A DNA stretch of 7,888 bases from an uncultured Actinomycetes bacterium (GTDB taxonomy: Bacteria; Actinomycetota; Actinomycetes; S36-B12): positions 1-7,888 of the forward strand of contig CAJXUJ010000052.1 in NCBI GenBank assembly GCA_913061025.1. The letters run 5' to 3'. The translations under genes and the position numbers were made by a program. Under the pieces are notes generated by a model that was not told where the DNA came from, did not search any database, and saw only the letters and a program-made list of their open reading frames with translations. The stretch's first letter is position 1. Each line of letters opens with the position of its first letter. Positions 5,565 through 7,888 of the stretch are shown here, in pieces.

Positions 5565-6767
5565 GTGCTGGTAGTCGTTGCGCCCGGACAGGGCGCCCAA
5601 TCCCCTGGTTTCCTCACCCCCTGGCTCGATGTGCCCGGTGTCCGCGAGCGCCTCGAATGGCTATCGGTGGTCAGCGGCATCGACCTCATCAAGCACGGCA
5701 CCGAGTCCGACGCGGACACCATCCGTGACACCGCGATCGCCCAGCCCTTGATCGTCGGTTCGGGACTCGTCACCCTGCTCAGCCTGTTCCCGCACCCTTC
5801 GACGGCCTACTCGTCCATCGGCGCCGGCGCCGGCCATTCGGTCGGTGAAATCACCGCCGCCGTCGGTGCCGGGGTATTGACCGCCGAGCAGGCGATGATC
5901 TTCGTGCGCGAGCGCGGAAAGGCAATGGCCGACGCCGCCGCACGCACGGCCACCGGTATGAGCGCCGTGCTCGGCGGAGAAGCAGACGAGATCGTCGCGA
6001 AGTGTGAGGAACTCGGCCTCACTCCGGCAAACATGAACGGTGCCGGCCAAATCGTGATTGCGGGAACCGAAAGCCAGTTGCAGGCTTTTGCCGACAACCC
6101 ACCCGACGGTTGTCGGGTCCGCCCGCTTGAGGTCGCCGGTGCTTTCCACACCGAACACATGGGTCCTGCGGTGGGATGGCTCGGACGCCTGTCCAACGCT
6201 GTCACCACCCACGATCCACGGATCCGGCTGCTGTCGAATGCAGACGGTCGGGTCGTCCACGACGGCCGCGACGTACTCCGTCGCCTGGTGAACCAGGTCA
6301 GCAACCCGGTCCGCTGGGACCTGTGCATGGAGACGATGGCGGACCTGGGTGTCACCGCGGTTCTGGAGATCCCGCCGGCCGGAACCCTGACCGGCCTCGC
6401 CAAGCGCGCCCTGCCGGGAGTGGAGACGCTCGCGGTCAAGACCCCCGACGATCTCGACGCCGCGTGGGCGATGATTCAAGAACACGGAAGCATCTCCCAC
6501 CTCGACTCCAACCCGACGTGGCGGATGCTGGTGGCGCCAGGAAAGGGCATCTTCCGTCGCAGTCTGGACGCGGCTCCCGGTGATGAACTCCAGCAATCGG
6601 CCACCGTCGGCAGCGTCGACACCCTGCGCGGCTCCACCCCGGTCAACGCGCCGCACGGCGGGATCGTGGTCGAGTGGCTGGTCCAAGACGGCGATCCGGT
6701 CTCCCCCGGCCAACCCATCGTTCGCCTTCACCCGGTCGGTGACCATAGCGAGGAGATCTACGCGTGA
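5565..6767 (+). CDS. fabD: Malonyl-CoA:ACP transacylase (FabD) with C-terminal biotinyl/lipoyl-like domain
   Basis: FabD transfers malonate from malonyl-CoA to acyl carrier protein, supplying the extender for type II fatty acid synthesis in the cytoplasm. From the GTG at 5565 it has 400 residues. The catalytic part (about 1-310) is complete: PGQGAQ (7-12), nucleophile Ser92 in GHSVGE, Arg117 for the malonyl carboxylate, His195 in GAFHTEHM, and Gln244 in NQVSNPVRW. The match ends near KTPDDLDAA (292-300), where Streptomyces FabD, about 316 residues, also nears its end. The remaining 85 or so residues are extra. Residues 322-351 (LVAPGKGIF...PGDEL...) and 360-390 (VNAPHGGIV...DGDPVSPGQPIVRL) look like the two half-repeats of a biotinyl/lipoyl barrel, joined by DTLRG. 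Arg355 falls at the usual lysine position, so covalent modification there is unlikely. The stop overlaps the fabH start by 4 bases, indicating translational coupling. Confidence 0.96.
   Translation: MLVVVAPGQGAQSPGFLTPWLDVPGVRERLEWLSVVSGIDLIKHGTESDADTIRDTAIAQPLIVGSGLVTLLSLFPHPSTAYSSIGAGAGHSVGEITAAVGAGVLTAEQAMIFVRERGKAMADAAARTATGMSAVLGGEADEIVAKCEELGLTPANMNGAGQIVIAGTESQLQAFADNPPDGCRVRPLEVAGAFHTEHMGPAVGWLGRLSNAVTTHDPRIRLLSNADGRVVHDGRDVLRRLVNQVSNPVRWDLCMETMADLGVTAVLEIPPAGTLTGLAKRALPGVETLAVKTPDDLDAAWAMIQEHGSISHLDSNPTWRMLVAPGKGIFRRSLDAAPGDELQQSATVGSVDTLRGSTPVNAPHGGIVVEWLVQDGDPVSPGQPIVRLHPVGDHSEEIYA
6513..6740 (+). other. Predicted lysine-less biotinyl/lipoyl-like domain at the FabD C-terminus
   Basis: The segment covers FabD residues 317-392. 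It has two similar halves, each with an AP-x-x-G-x-(F/V) opening, a G-D turn about eleven residues on, and a closing hydrophobic strand. That is the pseudo-symmetrical pattern of a barrel-sandwich hybrid domain. Laid against a biotin carrier without gaps, SVDTLRGS takes the place of IIEAMKMM, so Asp-Thr-Leu-Arg stands for Glu-Ala-Met-Lys. Fold assignment is by eye; no profile search was possible. Confidence 0.6.
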
Positions 6768-7768
6768 GCGCACAGATCAAGGCGCCCGAGGGCGCGCCCT
6801 TCGCCCGCATCCTCGCCACGGGCAGCTTCCGCCCCGCGCGCGTGGTGACCAACGAGGAAGTCTGCGAGAACATCGATTCCTCTGACGAATGGATCCGCGA
6901 GCGCTCGGGCATCACCGAGCGCCGCTGGGCTGGCGACGACGAAACCGTCGCCACGATGTCGGCCGCAGCCGCCGAGAAGGCGCTGGCCGCCGCGGGGATC
7001 ACTCCTGATCAAATCGACGTCATCCTGATCGCCACCTGCACGCACCCCTACCAGACACCCTCGGCCGCATCCGAAGTCGCAGCGATGATCGGGGCACCCA
7101 CCGCCGCTGCGATGGATGTCAGTGCCGCCTGCGCGGGTTTCGCCTACGGACTCGCGATGGCCCAGGACATGGTCCGCGGTGGCAGCGCTACCTATGTACT
7201 ACTCATCGGCGCCGAGAAGCTCAGTGCTTGGACCGACAAGTACGACCGCAGCACTGCGTTCATCTTCGCCGATGGCGCCGGTGCCGTCGTCGTTGGTCCT
7301 TCGCAAACGCCAGCGATCAGTCCGGTCGTCTGGGGTGGGGACGGCAACCAACTCCAGGCCATCAACATGACCCAGAACTGGTTGGAATTCAAAGAGAACG
7401 GCTTCGATACCTTCCCAGCCATCTCGATGAATGGCCAACAGGTGTTCCGCTGGGCCGTCTCGGAAATGGCCCGCGTGTGCCGGGAATCCCTCGAGGCCGC
7501 CGGGATAACCGCCGATGACCTAGACGCTTTCATCCCGCACCAGGCCAATAACCGCATCACCGATGCGCTGATTCGGGCGCTGGGTCTCCCGGAGTCGATC
7601 CCGGTTGCCCGCGACATCGTCACCACGGGCAACACCTCCGCGGCATCGATCCCGCTGGCTATGGATCGCATGCTGGCCAGCGGGGAGATTCCCCACGGAG
7701 GCAACGCGCTCCTCGTGGGATTCGGTGCTGGCCTGGTCTTCGCGAGCCAAGTGGTGACCCTGCCCTAA
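6764..7768 (+). CDS. fabH: 3-oxoacyl-[acyl-carrier-protein] synthase III (FabH)
   Basis: FabH starts fatty acid chains by condensing an acyl-CoA (acetyl-CoA, or branched starters in many Gram-positives) with malonyl-ACP. The 334-residue protein has the full catalytic triad: Cys123 in SAACAGF, His259 in PHQANNRI and Asn290 in GNTSAASIP. Other family blocks are SSDEWIRERSGI (39-50), FADGAGAVV (168-176) and the C-terminal GFGAGL. Length is normal for the family (about 310-340). GTG at 6764 overlaps the fabD stop as GTGA and follows AGGAG with about 8 bases of spacing, so the start is secure. Trp43 and Arg47 in the CoA-binding region are present. Whether it prefers acetyl or branched starters cannot be read from sequence with confidence. 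The acyl carrier protein gene follows after 90 bp. Confidence 0.97.
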   Translation: MSAQIKAPEGAPFARILATGSFRPARVVTNEEVCENIDSSDEWIRERSGITERRWAGDDETVATMSAAAAEKALAAAGITPDQIDVILIATCTHPYQTPSAASEVAAMIGAPTAAAMDVSAACAGFAYGLAMAQDMVRGGSATYVLLIGAEKLSAWTDKYDRSTAFIFADGAGAVVVGPSQTPAISPVVWGGDGNQLQAINMTQNWLEFKENGFDTFPAISMNGQQVFRWAVSEMARVCRESLEAAGITADDLDAFIPHQANNRITDALIRALGLPESIPVARDIVTTGNTSAASIPLAMDRMLASGEIPHGGNALLVGFGAGLVFASQVVTLP

Positions 7769-7771
7769 CCT

Positions 7772-7798
7772 CACGTACACAACTCCACGAACACAACT
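7772..7798 (+). repeat. Tandem 13-bp repeat CACGWACACAACT
   Basis: CACGTACACAACT (7772-7784) and CACGAACACAACT (7786-7798) differ at one base and start 14 bp apart. They lie just after the fabH stop. They may be protein-binding half-sites or part of an unstructured leader. Confidence 0.5.
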
Positions 7799-7823
7799 TC
7801 ATAGCCAACCAATTGCACAACGA

Positions 7824-7839
7824 CGACGGACAACCGTCG
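7824..7839 (+). other. Short hairpin CGACGG-ACAA-CCGTCG
   Basis: The arms are a perfect 6-bp match around a 4-base loop, ending 7 bases before the acpP ribosome binding site. No T-run follows, so it is not a standard intrinsic terminator. It could stabilise a processed 5' end or be an operator. Confidence 0.4.
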
Positions 7840-7858
7840 CCAATCGAAGGGAAATCGA

Positions 7859-7888
7859 ATGAGTCAGCAGGAAGTCCTCGAAGGCTTG
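7859..7888 (+). CDS. acpP: Acyl carrier protein, N-terminal 10 codons (partial)
   Basis: The ATG at 7859 follows a good ribosome binding site (AAGGGA, 6-base spacing) and opens MSQQEVLEGL, which runs off the window. Actinobacterial acyl carrier proteins begin with a similar short polar-then-helical segment ending in a Gly-Leu before the helix-I region. In the conserved fabD-fabH-acpP-fabF order this is the expected position for acpP. The serine that carries phosphopantetheine lies beyond the window, so the call rests on context and a few residues. Confidence 0.8.
   Translation, partial: MSQQEVLEGL

Larger units (their letters stand above)
7769..7858 (+). promoter_or_regulatory. A/C-rich acpP leader with repeats and a small hairpin
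   Basis: This 90-bp gap separates fabH from the carrier protein gene. In 7769-7820, 40 of 52 bases are A or C and only 4 are G, so the transcript should be largely unstructured. It holds two 13-bp near-identical units (7772-7784 and 7786-7798), a third CACAAC at 7816-7821, and a 6-bp hairpin at 7824-7839. AAGGGA (7847-7852) is the ribosome binding site, 6 bases before the ATG. The features suggest separate control or high translation of the carrier protein. No clear promoter hexamers were found. Confidence 0.5.

Noticed and set aside
5661..6773. Long minus-strand open frame (370 codons) opposite fabD
   Set aside because: It is antisense to a gene with all catalytic residues, has no recognisable family motif, and long antisense frames are common in GC-rich DNA with biased codon use.
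7824..7839. Hairpin after fabH as an intrinsic terminator
   Set aside because: The stem is only 6 bp and no T-run follows; it sits next to the acpP ribosome binding site.
1..7888. CRISPR array, tRNA/rRNA genes, insertion sequences or prophage
   Set aside because: No repeat-spacer pattern, tRNA-like cloverleaf, transposase motif or terminal inverted repeats were seen; the region is a housekeeping locus.

Overview
The window is high-GC with almost every base coding. GTG is the likely start of five of the seven genes, and strong GGAGG-type ribosome binding sites precede most of them. The gene set is typical of an actinobacterium (Actinomycetota): a homodimeric AceE-type pyruvate dehydrogenase E1 lies next to a PucR-family fatty-acid regulator and a type II fatty acid synthase cluster. 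The order fabD-fabH-acpP matches Streptomyces and many Micrococcales, not the mycobacterial fabD-acpM-kasA order. I cannot place the organism more precisely.

Layout, left to right: the first codons of a leftward gene (1-62, possibly a DUF3052 protein); a divergent intergenic region of about 280 bp holding a 16-bp palindrome and a G-rich tract; then rightward genes to the end. These are aceE (342-3128), a rubrerythrin-VIT1 (Er-VIT1/MbfA-like) membrane iron transporter (3144-4280), a FasR/MabR-type PucR regulator (4314-5477), fabD (5565-6767), fabH (6764-7768) and the first ten codons of what is almost certainly acpP (from 7859). No convincing intrinsic terminator separates the rightward genes. 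fabD and fabH overlap by 4 bases; fasR, fabD and acpP have leaders of 33-90 bp that carry repeats.

The genes work together: AceE starts oxidative decarboxylation of pyruvate to acetyl-CoA. Carboxylation elsewhere gives malonyl-CoA. FabD loads malonate onto ACP, and FabH condenses acetyl- or branched acyl-CoA with malonyl-ACP to start chains. FasR is expected to adjust the fab operon. The iron transporter is the outlier.

Most notable points: (1) FabD has a C-terminal extension of about 85 residues that reads as a complete two-hammerhead biotinyl/lipoyl-type domain, with Arg where the modified Lys should be; (2) a palindrome CGAAC-N4-GTTCG, resembling the actinobacterial LexA box, lies 19 bp before fasR within three GNGAACRT repeats spaced 14 bp; (3) an Er-VIT1 iron exporter sits between aceE and fasR; (4) the fabD and acpP leaders carry their own repeat arrays.
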